A stretch of DNA of 64,000 nt. Origin: Prochloraceae cyanobacterium PL24a_bin.78 (GTDB taxonomy: Bacteria; Cyanobacteriota; Cyanobacteriia; Cyanobacteriales; JANQIW01). The translations under genes were made by a program, and so were the position numbers. This document shows, one piece after another, positions 35,789 to 44,134 of this stretch. Under the pieces are notes generated by a model. It saw only the letters and a list, made by a program, of their open reading frames with translations. It was not told the origin of the DNA and ran no database searches. The stretch lies in contig JANQIW010000052.1 of assembly GCA_028281945.1 (NCBI GenBank), positions 1-64,000 of the forward strand, given 5' to 3'. Position 1 is the stretch's first letter. Every line of letters begins with the position of its first letter.

Positions 35789-36880
35789 ATGGCCTCAACT
35801 CGCGCAAGAATAGCAGTAGATGCGATGGGAGGAGATTTCGCTCCCAATGAAATTATCGCAGGAGCCATTAGGGCTTCCGCTGAACTCGATGTCGAAGTGT
35901 TGCTAGTAGGCGATCGCACTAAAATAGATTCCTATCTCAAGCAACATAATAGTAACTCTAGTTTAATAGAAATCGTAGAAGCTGAAGATACTGTAGCCAT
36001 GGAAGAAGAACCTTTAATGGCTGTCAGGAAAAAACCCAAAGCTTCAATTAACGTGGCAATGAATTTAGTCAAAGAGAAACGGGCTGATGCCGTGATTTCT
36101 GCCGGACACTCCGGAGCCGCAATGGCAGCAGGTTTACTACGTTTAGGTCGTCTCAAGGGGATCGACCGACCAGCTATCGGGGCGGTTTTACCTACCATGA
36201 TTCCTGGAAAATCGGTGATCGTCTTGGATGTAGGTGCTAACGTAGATAGTCGTCCTAAATATTTAGAGCAATTTGCTTTGATGGGAACGATTTACAGTAA
36301 ATATGTTATGGGTGTGGAAAACCCTAAAGTAGGTTTGCTCAATATTGGGGAGGAAGATTGTAAAGGAAATGATTTAGCGATTAAAACTTATAAATTGCTA
36401 GAAAAAAATGATCAAATTCCTTTTATTGGTAATGCTGAAGGTAGAGATGTTCTTTCTGGGGATTTTGATGCGATTGTTTGTGATGGGTTTGTGGGAAATA
36501 TCATATTAAAGTTTGCTGAAGCCATTGGGGAAATTATCTTGCAAATTATGCGGGAAGAATTATCTCAAGGTATTCGAGGGCTTTTAGGTACCGCTGTTTT
36601 AAAACCTAATCTCAAAAAAATTAAGCAAAGAATCGATCGTGCTGAACATGGGGGTGCTCTTTTATTTGGGATTCAAGGGGTATGTATTATCAGTCACGGT
36701 AGTTCTCAAGCTCCTTCTATTTTTAATGCGATTCGTTTAGCAAAAGAAGCAATTGATAATCAAGTACTTGAGCGAATTATCCATTATAACGATCGACATT
36801 TTCAAGATTTAAAGGAGAAAGAGAACAATTCTTCTGTGGCATCTGGTACTGGTGAAAATAAAGATAAGACCAATCAGTAA
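35789..36880 (+). CDS. plsX: phosphate acyltransferase PlsX
   Basis: The protein begins 'RIAVDAMGGDFAPNEIIAGA', the PlsX signature. It also has 'AVISAGHSGAAMAAGLLRLG', 'VGLLNIGEEDCKGND' and 'EHGGALLFGIQGVCIISHG'. It converts acyl-ACP and phosphate to acyl-phosphate, the donor for PlsY in phospholipid synthesis. The length of 363 aa includes a short variable tail. First gene of the operon plsX-fabH-fabD-plsC, all on the plus strand with short gaps or overlaps. A dispersed repeat lies about 150 bp upstream. Confidence 0.97.
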   Translation: MASTRARIAVDAMGGDFAPNEIIAGAIRASAELDVEVLLVGDRTKIDSYLKQHNSNSSLIEIVEAEDTVAMEEEPLMAVRKKPKASINVAMNLVKEKRADAVISAGHSGAAMAAGLLRLGRLKGIDRPAIGAVLPTMIPGKSVIVLDVGANVDSRPKYLEQFALMGTIYSKYVMGVENPKVGLLNIGEEDCKGNDLAIKTYKLLEKNDQIPFIGNAEGRDVLSGDFDAIVCDGFVGNIILKFAEAIGEIILQIMREELSQGIRGLLGTAVLKPNLKKIKQRIDRAEHGGALLFGIQGVCIISHGSSQAPSIFNAIRLAKEAIDNQVLERIIHYNDRHFQDLKEKENNSSVASGTGENKDKTNQ

Positions 36881-36893
36881 AGGGGCAAAAGAT

Positions 36894-37928
36894 TTGCAAC
36901 ACTCGAAAGCAGGAATCATAATTACAGGAAGCGGATCAGCAACTCCATCTAGGGTTTTAACAAATGACGATCTCGCTCATATGGTGGAAACTTCTGATGA
37001 ATGGATCAAAACTAGAACTGGGATCGAAAGGCGACATCTGGCAAGCCCAAGTGAATCTCTAAGTGAATTGGCGGCTGCAGCAGGTAAAGAGGCAATCCTT
37101 GCTTCTGGAATCTCGGCTACAGAGATAGATTTGATTATTTTGGCTACTTCTAGTGCTGATGATTTATTTGGCAGTGGTGCTAAGGTTCAAAGTTTGTTGG
37201 GTGCTACTAATGCGGTGGCTTTCGATTTGACGGCTGCTTGTTCGGGTTTTGTTTTTGGTTTGGTAACGGCATCCCAGTTTATTCGATCGGGTGTTTATCA
37301 AAATGTGCTGTTAATTGGGGCGGATATGCTTTCTCGTTGGGTGGATTGGGCTGATCGCAAAACCTGTGTTTTATTCGGAGATGGTGCGGGGGCGGTGGTT
37401 TGTCAGAGTAGTATTTCTCAAGGCAATATTTCTCAAGGCAGTATGGAGGCAAATGACAGTCTTTTGGGTTTTTCTTTGTTTAGCAATGGAAGTCAAAATG
37501 ATTGTTTGACTTTGGCTTATGAGGGAGAATCTCAAAATCTCATTGAAGATGTTGCCATTAGTAAGGGAAATTACAATCCTATTGCTATGAATGGTAGAGA
37601 GGTTTATCGTTTTGCTGTGGCTAAGGTGCCTGAAGTCATCGAAAAGGCTTTGTTTGAGGCAAATCTTACTACTGCTGATATTGACTGGTTGATTTTACAT
37701 CAGGCGAATCAAAGGATTATGGATGCTGTTGCTACTCGTCTAAATATTCCTAGTGAGAAAGTGATTAGCAATGTGGCTGAATATGGTAATACTTCGGCAG
37801 CATCTATTCCTATTGCTTTAGATGAAGCAGTGAAAAAAGGACAAATTAAGTCGGGAGATGTTATTGCAACTTCTGGTTTTGGGGCTGGACTCAGTTGGGG
37901 TTCAGCTATATTTAAATGGGGAAAATAA
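36894..37928 (+). CDS. fabH: beta-ketoacyl-ACP synthase III (FabH)
   Basis: The catalytic triad is visible: Cys in 'FDLTAACSGFVFGL', His in 'WLILHQANQRIMDA' and Asn in 'AEYGNTSAAS'. The family N-terminus 'IIITGSGSATPSRVLTNDDL' fits. The enzyme starts fatty-acid synthesis by condensing acetyl-CoA with malonyl-ACP. I chose TTG 36894 because AAAGGGG lies 8 bases upstream and the product starts at the family's usual point. A GTG at 36852 would overlap plsX by 29 bp and add 14 unusual residues. It is followed by fabD after a 29-bp gap. Confidence 0.94.
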   Translation: MQHSKAGIIITGSGSATPSRVLTNDDLAHMVETSDEWIKTRTGIERRHLASPSESLSELAAAAGKEAILASGISATEIDLIILATSSADDLFGSGAKVQSLLGATNAVAFDLTAACSGFVFGLVTASQFIRSGVYQNVLLIGADMLSRWVDWADRKTCVLFGDGAGAVVCQSSISQGNISQGSMEANDSLLGFSLFSNGSQNDCLTLAYEGESQNLIEDVAISKGNYNPIAMNGREVYRFAVAKVPEVIEKALFEANLTTADIDWLILHQANQRIMDAVATRLNIPSEKVISNVAEYGNTSAASIPIALDEAVKKGQIKSGDVIATSGFGAGLSWGSAIFKWGK

Positions 37929-37957
37929 CAAAAAAATAATTTATTTGAAATTTGATA

Positions 37958-38881
37958 ATGACAAAAACGGCATGGGTATTTCCAGGACAAGGTTCACAAG
38001 TAGTAGGAATGGGAGCAGATTTGGCAGAACTTCCATTGGGAAAGTCTTTATTTGAACGGGCAGAAAAGATTTTAGGTTGGTCAGTTTTAGATGTTTGTGG
38101 TGGAGATGAGGCTAAGTTATCTCGTACTCTTTATACACAAGGATGTCTTTATACCATAGAGTGTATTATTTCTGATTTACTTAAGGAGAAGGGATGTCTA
38201 CCTCAATTGGTGGCTGGTCATAGTTTGGGTGAATATGTGGCTCTTTATACTGCTGGAGTATTTGATTTTGAAACCGGTTTGGCTTTAGTTAAGCGGCGGG
38301 CTGAGTTGATGGATGAAGCTTCTGGTGGGAAAATGGCTGCTTTGATGAAGTTTGATCGCCAAAAGTTGGAAAGTATTGTGGAAAAAACCGATGGTGTTGT
38401 TTTAGCTAATGATAATAGTGAGCAGCAGGTGGTGATTTCTGGAATACCGGAGGCTGTGGATTTAGTTGTAAATGAAATTAAGGCTAAAAAGGCTGTGACT
38501 TTAAAAGTTTCGGGGGCTTTTCATTCTCATTTAATGGAAAAGGCTGCTACAGAATTTCGAGCTATTTTGGATTCGGTTGAATTTAAGGATGCTGAAGTTC
38601 CTGTTTTATCTAATGTTGAACCTATTCCTACTAAAAATGCTGCCCAGTTAAAGGATATGATTCGTCGGCAAATGACTTCTTCGGTTCGGTGGCGGGAAAT
38701 TATGCTGATTTTACCGAAAGAGGAAATTACTCAAGTTGTTGAAGTTGGTCCGGGAAAGGTTTTAACTGGCTTGCTTAAACGAGCTTGTCCGAATTTGGCT
38801 TTAAAAAATGTAGGTACTGTGGCGGATTTATCTGCTATGGAAGGGGTAAAAGTAGAAAAGGTTTTGAGCAATGAGTGTTGA
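37958..38881 (+). CDS. fabD: malonyl-CoA:ACP transacylase (FabD)
   Basis: Diagnostic motifs are 'VFPGQGSQVVGMG' at the N-terminus, the nucleophile Ser in 'VAGHSLGEYVALY', and the catalytic His region 'VSGAFHSHLM'. It loads malonate onto acyl carrier protein for chain elongation. ATG 37958 is preferred over the TTG two codons earlier. The length of about 307 aa is normal. The last 11 bases overlap the start of plsC (ATG at 38871), so the two are translationally coupled in the plsX-fabH-fabD-plsC operon. Confidence 0.96.
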   Translation: MTKTAWVFPGQGSQVVGMGADLAELPLGKSLFERAEKILGWSVLDVCGGDEAKLSRTLYTQGCLYTIECIISDLLKEKGCLPQLVAGHSLGEYVALYTAGVFDFETGLALVKRRAELMDEASGGKMAALMKFDRQKLESIVEKTDGVVLANDNSEQQVVISGIPEAVDLVVNEIKAKKAVTLKVSGAFHSHLMEKAATEFRAILDSVEFKDAEVPVLSNVEPIPTKNAAQLKDMIRRQMTSSVRWREIMLILPKEEITQVVEVGPGKVLTGLLKRACPNLALKNVGTVADLSAMEGVKVEKVLSNEC

Positions 38882-39512
38882 AAATAGAGAATCTTGGCAA
38901 AATTTTTTCCTTTATAAGGCTTTTACTTTGTCGGTAACTGTTCCTATTTTTCATATATATTTTAGAGGTAGGATTCATGGTGCTAATAAAGTGCCTCAAT
39001 CTCAACCGATTATTGTAGTTAGTAATCATGCTAGTTATTTTGATCCTCCCATTATCTCTTATGCCCTTGGTCGTCCTGTTGCTTATATGGCAAAGGAAGA
39101 ATTATTTTCCGTACCTATATTGAAACAGTTTATTGTTACTTATGGTGCTTATCCTGTAAATCGAGATTCTAATGATATTGGGGCGATTCGTCAGGCAATG
39201 GGTAGGTTAAAAGAGGGTTGGGCAACGGGAATTTTTCTTGAAGGAACTCGTACAAGTGATGGTCGTATTCATAATCCTAAGTTAGGGGCGGTTTCCATTG
39301 CTGCTAAAATGAATATTCCTTTACTTCCTGTGTGTTTATGGGGTACGGAAAAGGTTTTTAGTAAGGATTCATCTATTCCTAAACCTGTGCCAATTACAGT
39401 GCGAATTGGGGATTTGATTTCTCCTCCAACTTCTCGTAATAAGGAGGATTTGGAAATGGTTACTAGTAAATGTGCTGATATTATAAATTCTCTTCATGAT
39501 TTAGGGCGATAG
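38871..39512 (+). CDS. plsC: 1-acyl-sn-glycerol-3-phosphate acyltransferase (PlsC)
   Basis: The HX4D box is in 'VVSNHASYFDPPI' and the acceptor-binding motif is 'GIFLEGTRTSDG'. A hydrophobic N-terminal stretch ('LSVTVPIFHIYF') would place it at the membrane. It acylates lysophosphatidic acid to phosphatidic acid. It overlaps fabD by 11 bp. Its last dozen codons ('ADIINSLHDLGR') are duplicated downstream, ahead of the second globin gene, which shows where a tandem duplication began. Confidence 0.93.
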   Translation: MSVENRESWQNFFLYKAFTLSVTVPIFHIYFRGRIHGANKVPQSQPIIVVSNHASYFDPPIISYALGRPVAYMAKEELFSVPILKQFIVTYGAYPVNRDSNDIGAIRQAMGRLKEGWATGIFLEGTRTSDGRIHNPKLGAVSIAAKMNIPLLPVCLWGTEKVFSKDSSIPKPVPITVRIGDLISPPTSRNKEDLEMVTSKCADIINSLHDLGR

Positions 39513-39664
39513 TTTGGTAGCATTTTTGACAACAAATATTGAATTCTTTTTAGATAATCGTAGGTTATTAGGATGTTTTTCTAATATACATTGGATTAGA
39601 ATCTAATGGGATGACAGCCTAGGGAAATATAGTTACGATTTATTTAATAGGATTTTATTATATA

Positions 39665-40114
39665 ATGACACAGAATACCTCTAGTATTAATAAACATATT
39701 GTTCAACATGACTTGGTAAGAGAAAGTTTTTATATAATTAAAGAACGCAATCAATTGGATGAATTTATTGAAACTTTTTATCAGAATTTGCTAAGTAATA
39801 ATCCTACTTTATCTCGTTTATTTAAGGAGAAGAAAATGGATGATTTGGTAAAAAAAATGAGGATTGCTTTAAGGATGATGGTTCATAATTGGGTTAATTT
39901 GAATAAGTTGGAGCTTATGATTAAGCCTTTGGGATGCCGTCATGTTACCTATGGGGTGAAGTCTGAATATTATTCTGTTTTTGGGGAGACTCTTGTCTCT
40001 ACTTTGAAGGATTATTTGAAGGATGATTGGAGTCCTGAAATTGAAAAGGCTTGGTTTGATACTTACAATCAAATTGTTTCTCTGATGCTTCAAGGGGTTA
40101 ATGAGGAGAAATAA
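39665..40114 (+). CDS. globin-like protein, copy 1
   Basis: This 149-aa all-helical protein reads as a single-domain globin. It has 'VRESFYIIKERNQLDEFIETF', then 'NPTLSRLF', then 'LELMIKPLGCRHVTYGVKSEYYSVFGE', where the His of 'CRHVTYGV' sits where globins carry the proximal heme ligand. It ends with 'SPEIEKAWFDTYNQIVSLML'. It may bind heme and sense or detoxify O2 or NO, but the distal side is not obvious by eye. A near-identical paralogue starts 694 bp downstream. It follows the lipid operon after 152 bp. Confidence 0.78.
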   Translation: MTQNTSSINKHIVQHDLVRESFYIIKERNQLDEFIETFYQNLLSNNPTLSRLFKEKKMDDLVKKMRIALRMMVHNWVNLNKLELMIKPLGCRHVTYGVKSEYYSVFGETLVSTLKDYLKDDWSPEIEKAWFDTYNQIVSLMLQGVNEEK

Positions 40115-40162
40115 TTTCCTAATCATATGAAAAAGTTTCTTGATTTTGTCTTTAAATAAGGG

Positions 40163-40208
40163 GGTTTTGGAGATGCTTATTAATTCTCTTGATAATTTGG
40201 GGAGATAA
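40163..40208 (+). pseudogene. duplicated remnant of the plsC 3' end
   Basis: The frame '...EMLINSLDNLGR' ending in TAA at 40206-40208 mirrors the last codons of plsC ('ADIINSLHDLGR', stop at 39510-39512). The downstream spacer also matches, with TAGCATTTTTGACAA shared between copies. The offset of about 695 bp equals the distance between the two globin starts, so this is a fossil of the same duplication. Confidence 0.85.
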
Positions 40209-40358
40209 GTGGGTAGCATTTTTGACAAAAAACATAAGATTTTTTTTAGATAATGGGAAGTTGTTAGGATATTTTTTAAGATACATTAGGTTAGAATCTG
40301 ATTCTCTAGAAGCCTAGCAAAAAAAGTTACTATCTATTCAATAGGGTTTTATTCCACA

Positions 40359-40847
40359 ATGACACAACATCTCTCTACTACTGGCGAAAATACTGATAAG
40401 GATATTATTCAACATGATTTGGTAAGGCATAGTTTTTATAAAATTAAATCGGAAAATAAGTTGGATGAGTTTATTGAGTCTTTTTATCATAATTTGTTAT
40501 TGAATAATCCTGAGTTATCTTATTTATTTGTTGATAAAAAAATGGAAGATCTTGGGAAAAAGTTGAAGACTGCTCTCGTTACTATTATTCAAAATCGTGT
40601 GAAGTTGAATAAGTTGGAGGTTTTGATTAAGCCTTTGGGATGTCGTCATATTGGTTATGGAGTGAAGCCTGAGTATTATTCTATTTTTGGGGATACTTTG
40701 ATCTCTACTTTGAGGGATTATTTGAAGGATGATTGGAGTCCTGAAATTAGAAGGGCTTGGTTTGATACTTACAATCAAATTGTTTCTCTTATGCTTCAAG
40801 GGGTTGAGGAGGAAAATTCTTCTAATAAGATTACTAAGCTTTTTTAG
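40359..40847 (+). CDS. globin-like protein, copy 2
   Basis: A 162-aa paralogue of the preceding globin-like protein. Identical blocks include 'QHDLVR', 'LIKPLGCRH', 'STL(K/R)DYLKDDWSPEI' and 'AWFDTYNQIVSLMLQGV'. The candidate proximal His is kept in 'GCRHIGYGVKPEYY', whose KPEYY is closer to the canonical globin pattern than copy 1. It has a longer C-terminal tail (ENSSNKITKLF). The gene and its leader arose by tandem duplication together with the plsC tail. Divergence at many positions suggests the event is not recent and both copies are kept. Confidence 0.78.
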   Translation: MTQHLSTTGENTDKDIIQHDLVRHSFYKIKSENKLDEFIESFYHNLLLNNPELSYLFVDKKMEDLGKKLKTALVTIIQNRVKLNKLEVLIKPLGCRHIGYGVKPEYYSIFGDTLISTLRDYLKDDWSPEIRRAWFDTYNQIVSLMLQGVEEENSSNKITKLF

Positions 40848-41011
40848 TTTGTTTGAAATTATTGTTATTTTATGTTTTAAATTTGCTTTTAGTATTTTTT
40901 TATTTAATAATTTATTTTATTTTTGTATATCAATTTCTTCATTTTTTAATTATCCTACGAGTTTTATATACGTTTTCCAAGCATTCTTCACCATCGTCAC
41001 TGGCTGAAGTT

Positions 41012-44000
41012 CTACCATAATTTAGTAAATAATAATTTTCTAAGTGAGAATTTTCTTTCTTGGTTATCTAATTTTTCAATTGCTTCATCGCAATGTTCCA
41101 CATAATGATCTAATCCCATTGCTTGAAATAATTCCCTCGCCTGTAAATAAGATTCTCTTGCCTCTGATTTGCGATTTAGCTTGACAAGAGTTTCTCCCAA
41201 AATACCCAATGAAAATCCTTCCCCCTGACGATCTCCTATTTCCCTACTTATCTCTAAATACTGTAGGTGATATTCAATTGCCTTGTGGTATTGCTCTAAT
41301 GAATCGTAAGCACTTCCCAAATTACCCAATGAATTTCCAACGCCTTGACGATCTCCTATTTCCCTACTTATCTCTAAAGACTGTAGGTGAAATTCAATAG
41401 CCTTGTGGTATTGCCCTAATGACTTGTAAGCACTGCCCAAATTACCCAATGAATTTCTTTCCCCCAGACGATTACCTATTTCCCTTTTTATTTCTAAAGA
41501 CTGTAGGTGAAATTCAATAGCCTTGTGGTATTGCCCTAATGAATCGTAAGCAATTCCCAAATTACCCAATGAAATTCCTTCCCCCTGACGATCTCCTATT
41601 TCCCTACTTATCTCTAAAGACTGTAGGTGAAATTCAATTGCCTTGTGGTATTGCCCTAATGAACCGTAAGCAATTCCCAAATTAAAATAAGAAAATCCTT
41701 CCCCCTGACGATCTCCTATTTCCCTACTTATCTCTAAAGACTGTTGCTGAAATTCGATTGCCTTATGGTTTTGCCCTAATGAATGGTAAGCACTTCCCAA
41801 TTTACCCAAAGAATTTCCAACGCCTTGACGATCTCCTATTTCCCTACTTATCTCTAAAGACTGTAGGTGAAATTCAATTGCCTTGTGGTATTGCCCTAAA
41901 CACCGATAAGCACTTCCCAAACCACCCAAAGAATTTGCTTCCCCCAGACGATGTCCTATTTCTTGACTTATCTTTAAAGATTGTTGGTAATTTTCGATTG
42001 CTTTTTGGTATTGCCCTAATGCTTGGTAAGTACTTCCCAAATTAAGATAAGAAATTCCTTCCCCCTGACGATTGCCTATTTCCTTACTTATCTCTAAATA
42101 CTGTTGCTGAAATTCAATTGCTTTTTGGTATTGTCCTAATGATTTGTAAGTTCTGCCCAAATTACACAAAGAATTTCCTTCCCCCAGACGATCACCTATT
42201 TCCTTACTTATCTCTAAAGATTGTTGGTAATTTTCGATTGCTTTTTGGTATTGCCGTAAAAACAGGTAAATGTTTCCCAAATTACCCAATGAAAAAGCTA
42301 TTCCCTGAAGATTGCCTATTTCCTTACTTATCTCTAAATACTGTTGCTGAAATTCGATTGCCTTATGGTATTGTCCTAATGACTCGTAAGCATTTCCCAA
42401 ATTACCCAAAGAACTTCCTTCCCCCAGACGATCACCTATTTCCTTTTTTATCTCTAAAGATTGTTGGTGAAATTCGATTGCCTTGTGGTATTGGCTTAAT
42501 GAATAATAAGCACTTCCCAAACCCCCCAATGAAAAAGCTATCCCCTGAAGATTTTCTATTTCTTGGCTTATCTCTAAATACTGTTGGTAATATTCAATTG
42601 CTTTTTGGTATTGTCCTAATGAATTGTAAGCATTTCCCAAATAATTCAATGAATCTCCTTCCCCCAGACGATTACCGATTTCCCTACTTATCTCTAAATA
42701 CTGTTGGTGAAATTTAATTGCTTTTTGGTATCGCCCTAAACACTGGTAAGCATCTCCTAAAGCACTAAGAGTTTGCGTATATTTAAAACTTGTTTGAGAA
42801 TTTTCACCTTCCCAAGCCTTAATTAAAATCTCATAGGAATCAGCAATTCTACTATAATAACCTTGCAAATTCAAAAATTTATAACAATATTCTATGTTTT
42901 CAAAAGCCCCATCGTACCTTTCCAACTGACAATTATGGAAGAATAACTCTAAATAAGGTGTAATATCTTTGATGGTTTTCCAAGAAGATTTATCCTCATT
43001 AGCAATGGAAAAATAAAATTCGATGGCTTTTTGGTGAGCATCTGTCAAATCATCAGCAATTTCCAAAACATAATCACGAACTAAAGGCTGAAAATGATAC
43101 TTTTCATCAGATATTTCAACTAATAAAGAACGATCTAATAATTCCCTTAAAGCCTTAATCGCATCAAAAAGAACAATATCTTCCTTATCCTTTGACAAAA
43201 CCATCACAGCCAAATCATTATCAAAAGGCAACCTAAACACACTTAAATCTTCCAAAAACTTTCTATCAGCAGCATCCAATCGCTTTAAATGCTCATCCAA
43301 GATCCAATATAAACGAGCATCAGCCTTATTTCTATGGGTAATTTTCCCCTTTTTATATAAAATATCGAATCGCTTTAAACCCAACTCATCAATTTTACTA
43401 AACTTAGATTTACAATACTTCTGCAAAAAAGTAGCAACTAACTTTAAAGTAAGAGGATGGCCACCAATTTCTTTAACAAAAGCCTGTAAATCAGCCACTT
43501 CACCTTCAATGCGCAACTTTTGTAATAACTCAACACCTTCGTCAACTTTAATACCTTCTAAGAAAAGGCAATTATCCACCTCATCAAACAACATCGGCTT
43601 TTCTCTAGAAGTCACCAAAATAATCGTATTCCTACCACGTTGAAACCATTCACGGAAAAATTCTCCATAACCTTCATCCAACCACTGGCGATTGTTATCT
43701 AAAAGTGTTTCCAGATTATCTACCACCAAAAAATACCGTTGCTGGCTAAGAAAGGCTACCAATTCATTGACTAATTCTTCTACCTTACCCGCGGAGGAAG
43801 GATTGCCTCCTAATCCACCAATGATACCCTTAGCAAAGGTAGCAAAATCTGGCTTCCGTGTGATATCTACCCAAAATCGAGCATTTTTCTTGATGCGATT
43901 ATATATCTTAGCAGCTAAAGAGGATTTCCCTATGCCTCCTAACCCAAATATGCCTATGACTTTAGACTTTTTTTCTTTAAGCCATCCTACTATTTTGTTA

Positions 44001-44134
44001 AATTCTTCCTTTCTCCCTACCCAATTTTCTACTTGTATCGGTGTGGTTTTTAAGCTAATGGGAGATTCTAGTATTTCCTTCTGATTTATTTCATCATTTA
44101 TTCCTCCTATATTTACTGTTGTTGCTTTGGGAAA
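41012..44134 (-). CDS. NB-ARC/TPR STAND ATPase (bacterial NLR-like), start unresolved
   Basis: The open frame runs 1,040 codons. Near its beginning 'IQVENWVGRKEEFNKIVGWL' leads to the Walker A motif 'IGIFGLGGIGKSSLA', then Walker B 'YFLVVDNLETLL', 'IILVTSREKP' and 'GGHPLTLKLVATFL' of the NB-ARC module. A winged-helix/helical linker and about 14 TPR units (consensus LGQYHKAIEFHLQSLEISRE) follow. No ATG, GTG or TTG occurs in frame upstream of Walker A; the first is TTG 43762, inside the ATPase. The frame before it overlaps the N-terminal ORF 44113-44676. It is therefore either a second cistron with a damaged start behind an AGGAGG site, or the -1 continuation of that ORF. Such proteins sense ligands and trigger immune or signalling responses. 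Confidence 0.8.
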   Translation of the reverse strand, partial: FPKATTVNIGGINDEINQKEILESPISLKTTPIQVENWVGRKEEFNKIVGWLKEKKSKVIGIFGLGGIGKSSLAAKIYNRIKKNARFWVDITRKPDFATFAKGIIGGLGGNPSSAGKVEELVNELVAFLSQQRYFLVVDNLETLLDNNRQWLDEGYGEFFREWFQRGRNTIILVTSREKPMLFDEVDNCLFLEGIKVDEGVELLQKLRIEGEVADLQAFVKEIGGHPLTLKLVATFLQKYCKSKFSKIDELGLKRFDILYKKGKITHRNKADARLYWILDEHLKRLDAADRKFLEDLSVFRLPFDNDLAVMVLSKDKEDIVLFDAIKALRELLDRSLLVEISDEKYHFQPLVRDYVLEIADDLTDAHQKAIEFYFSIANEDKSSWKTIKDITPYLELFFHNCQLERYDGAFENIEYCYKFLNLQGYYSRIADSYEILIKAWEGENSQTSFKYTQTLSALGDAYQCLGRYQKAIKFHQQYLEISREIGNRLGEGDSLNYLGNAYNSLGQYQKAIEYYQQYLEISQEIENLQGIAFSLGGLGSAYYSLSQYHKAIEFHQQSLEIKKEIGDRLGEGSSLGNLGNAYESLGQYHKAIEFQQQYLEISKEIGNLQGIAFSLGNLGNIYLFLRQYQKAIENYQQSLEISKEIGDRLGEGNSLCNLGRTYKSLGQYQKAIEFQQQYLEISKEIGNRQGEGISYLNLGSTYQALGQYQKAIENYQQSLKISQEIGHRLGEANSLGGLGSAYRCLGQYHKAIEFHLQSLEISREIGDRQGVGNSLGKLGSAYHSLGQNHKAIEFQQQSLEISREIGDRQGEGFSYFNLGIAYGSLGQYHKAIEFHLQSLEISREIGDRQGEGISLGNLGIAYDSLGQYHKAIEFHLQSLEIKREIGNRLGERNSLGNLGSAYKSLGQYHKAIEFHLQSLEISREIGDRQGVGNSLGNLGSAYDSLEQYHKAIEYHLQYLEISREIGDRQGEGFSLGILGETLVKLNRKSEARESYLQARELFQAMGLDHYVEHCDEAIEKLDNQERKFSLRKLLFTKLW
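41190..42760. repeat. tandem 120-bp repeats encoding TPR units
   Basis: About 13-14 copies of a 120-bp unit (40 codons) lie in tandem with high nucleotide identity, many sharing ACTTATCTCTAAAGACTG and TTGCCCTAATGA-type blocks. Adjacent units near 41280-41900 are the most alike, suggesting recent unit duplication or gene conversion. Frames on the opposite strand across this array are by-products of the repeats. Confidence 0.9.

Noticed and set aside
40729-41007. Plus-strand frame overlapping the end of the second globin
   Set aside because: Shifted frame of the globin running into AT-rich sequence; hydrophobic Phe/Leu/Ile content is a composition effect.
41209-42717. Long plus-strand open frames (41209-41400, 41758-42045, 42118-42717) opposite the TPR array
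   Set aside because: They are the periodic antisense of the 120-bp TPR units, with repeated low-information peptides; the minus-strand TPR protein explains them.
41190-42760. Regular repeats suggested a CRISPR array
   Set aside because: Unit length is 120 bp, there is no repeat-spacer alternation, and the units are an exact multiple of codons in a coding frame.
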